This document shows, one piece after another, positions 5,323-6,242 of a stretch of 6,242 bases of DNA; positions within the stretch are counted from its first letter, which is position 1; every line of letters begins with the position of its first letter. The position numbers and the translations under genes were made by a program. The stretch is from an uncultured Lachnospiraceae bacterium (GTDB lineage: Bacteria > Bacillota > Clostridia > Lachnospirales > Lachnospiraceae), in the NCBI GenBank assembly GCA_945485625.1, contig CALYSH010000097.1, forward strand, positions 1 through 6,242. The letters are read 5' to 3'. A model generated the notes under the pieces. It ran no database searches. It was not told where the DNA came from and saw nothing but the letters and a program-made list of their open reading frames with translations.

Positions 5323-6213
5323 TTACCATGAGGGTCTGTTTTCGTAGACACCCTCTTTTATGATTTCCTTCATTTTTGGCCTGAATTGCGGCTTGACCAT
5401 ATAGTAGAGCAAACTGTCAACCAGTTTTTCCGGCTGAAAGGATCTGCCGTCCAATTTGAAATGCTTAATTCCCCCGGGGATATATTTTTCGGTCATAAGC
5501 TCCCTTGAAATACTGTGCTCCCCCTGCATGATCTCCTCAAAGGTTTTTCCAACCGTGGGGCAGGAAAAACGGGTTTCGGTAAAGGTAAGCTGTGAACGCC
5601 CCAGTTCTTCGTAATGCCGTTCACTGTTGGGGCAGTTAAAATAACAGCCGTGGTCCACAAGAAGCTCCAGCCGGTCGCGTCCTTCCAAGGAGAAGATTCT
5701 TTCGTCCTTGTTCAGACAGGAATCCAGTACAACAAGATAGTAATCCTTCTCCAGTTCCCTTTCTACCTCTTCAATTGTCCTTAAGCATTTGGTCGTGGAA
5801 GAAATGATTTTAAATCCAGGATAATTGGCTCTGACATAATCCTCAATGACCTGAGTATTCACCAAAACCTCGTTCATTCCATTGTTTGCCGCCTCCAGAC
5901 AAATATTGGAGAAGGTATCACTCATATGCTTTTCTTCCAGAAGAGGATTGGTGAAGGTATATCGCACCGCAATCCCCCGCTTATTCAATTCCTGAATCAC
6001 CACATCCATAACAGGTCTGGTTATTTTATCGAAGCCTACTCTGCCCCCATTCCAGATACAATTGGGAAAGGAGCCGTAGGCTGCAGAAATTTTGAAATCA
6101 TCATAAAACCACTGGGGAAGGGTCTGCATAAAATCAGCAAGCATAATGTATAAGGGTGCATTGCTATAAAAGTCCGGCACGTAAAAATTTATCTTTTCCT
6201 TTAATTCACTCAT
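5323..6213 (-). CDS. U32-like (peptidase U32-related) protein of unknown function
   Basis: 296 residues, soluble, with no signal peptide or membrane helix. The pattern of alternating strands and helices (for example VVIQELNKRGIAVRYTFTN at 71-89, NEVLVNT at 114-120, YLVVLDS at 159-165) suits a TIM barrel. Two traits recall the U32 family: CYFNC (190-194) with Cys218 further on, resembling cysteines that bind an Fe-S cluster in U32 proteins such as UbiU/UbiV and TrhP, and FKLDGR (252-257), similar to the FKIEGR motif of that family. Despite the name, characterised U32 members work in RNA or ubiquinone hydroxylation rather than simple proteolysis. Substrate and function here are unknown. The ATG start is preceded by AAAGGA with an 8-nt spacing (6222-6227). 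The upstream promoter lies outside the window. Confidence 0.75.
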   Translation of the reverse strand: MSELKEKINFYVPDFYSNAPLYIMLADFMQTLPQWFYDDFKISAAYGSFPNCIWNGGRVGFDKITRPVMDVVIQELNKRGIAVRYTFTNPLLEEKHMSDTFSNICLEAANNGMNEVLVNTQVIEDYVRANYPGFKIISSTTKCLRTIEEVERELEKDYYLVVLDSCLNKDERIFSLEGRDRLELLVDHGCYFNCPNSERHYEELGRSQLTFTETRFSCPTVGKTFEEIMQGEHSISRELMTEKYIPGGIKHFKLDGRSFQPEKLVDSLLYYMVKPQFRPKMKEIIKEGVYENRPSW

Positions 6214-6242
6214 TTTTATTGTCCTTTCTTTGGTACTTATCA

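Overview
The window looks like chromosomal DNA from a low- to mid-GC Gram-positive anaerobe of the Clostridia, most likely a Lachnospiraceae-type gut bacterium. The basis is purine-rich AGGAGG-type ribosome binding sites, the protein families present (RsiV-type anti-sigma factor, clostridial SGNH protein, YjbR-MGMT fusion, U32-like protein) and short intergenic gaps with clear intrinsic terminators. The genus cannot be fixed from the sequence alone. No RNA gene, insertion sequence, CRISPR array or phage gene is visible.

Left block (1-2708): a SigV-like ECF sigma factor gene (97-642) is followed after 4 nt by a membrane anti-sigma factor with an RsiV-type (DUF3298) extracellular domain (647-1579), then a strong terminator. 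Next comes a separately transcribed gene for a membrane-anchored SGNH/GDSL hydrolase (1773-2708). The sigma operon and the SGNH gene carry near-identical promoters with exactly the same internal spacing: GAAACT, 18 nt, then TCTAATCTA, with matching flanks. The simplest reading is an autoregulated cell-envelope stress switch, possibly sensing lysozyme, whose local target is the envelope hydrolase or acyltransferase. This is the most interesting part of the window.

Junction (2709-2981): directly after the SGNH stop codon, in the same frame, lies the C-terminal third or so of a cupin protein with an intact cupin motif 2 but no start and no N-terminal half. It is a gene remnant. It is followed by a short palindrome and a probable housekeeping promoter.

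Right block (2982-6213): a YjbR/MmcQ-like domain fused to an alkyltransferase (MGMT) domain with the active-site PCHR cysteine, probably for repair of O6-alkylguanine; a terminator whose stem contains the -35 box of the next gene; a two-helix membrane GGDEF protein with altered catalytic signatures and an extra C-terminal domain; a bidirectional terminator; and a convergent minus-strand gene for a U32-like protein with a CxxxC motif and an FKLDGR motif. These three genes have no obvious functional tie to the ECF block.
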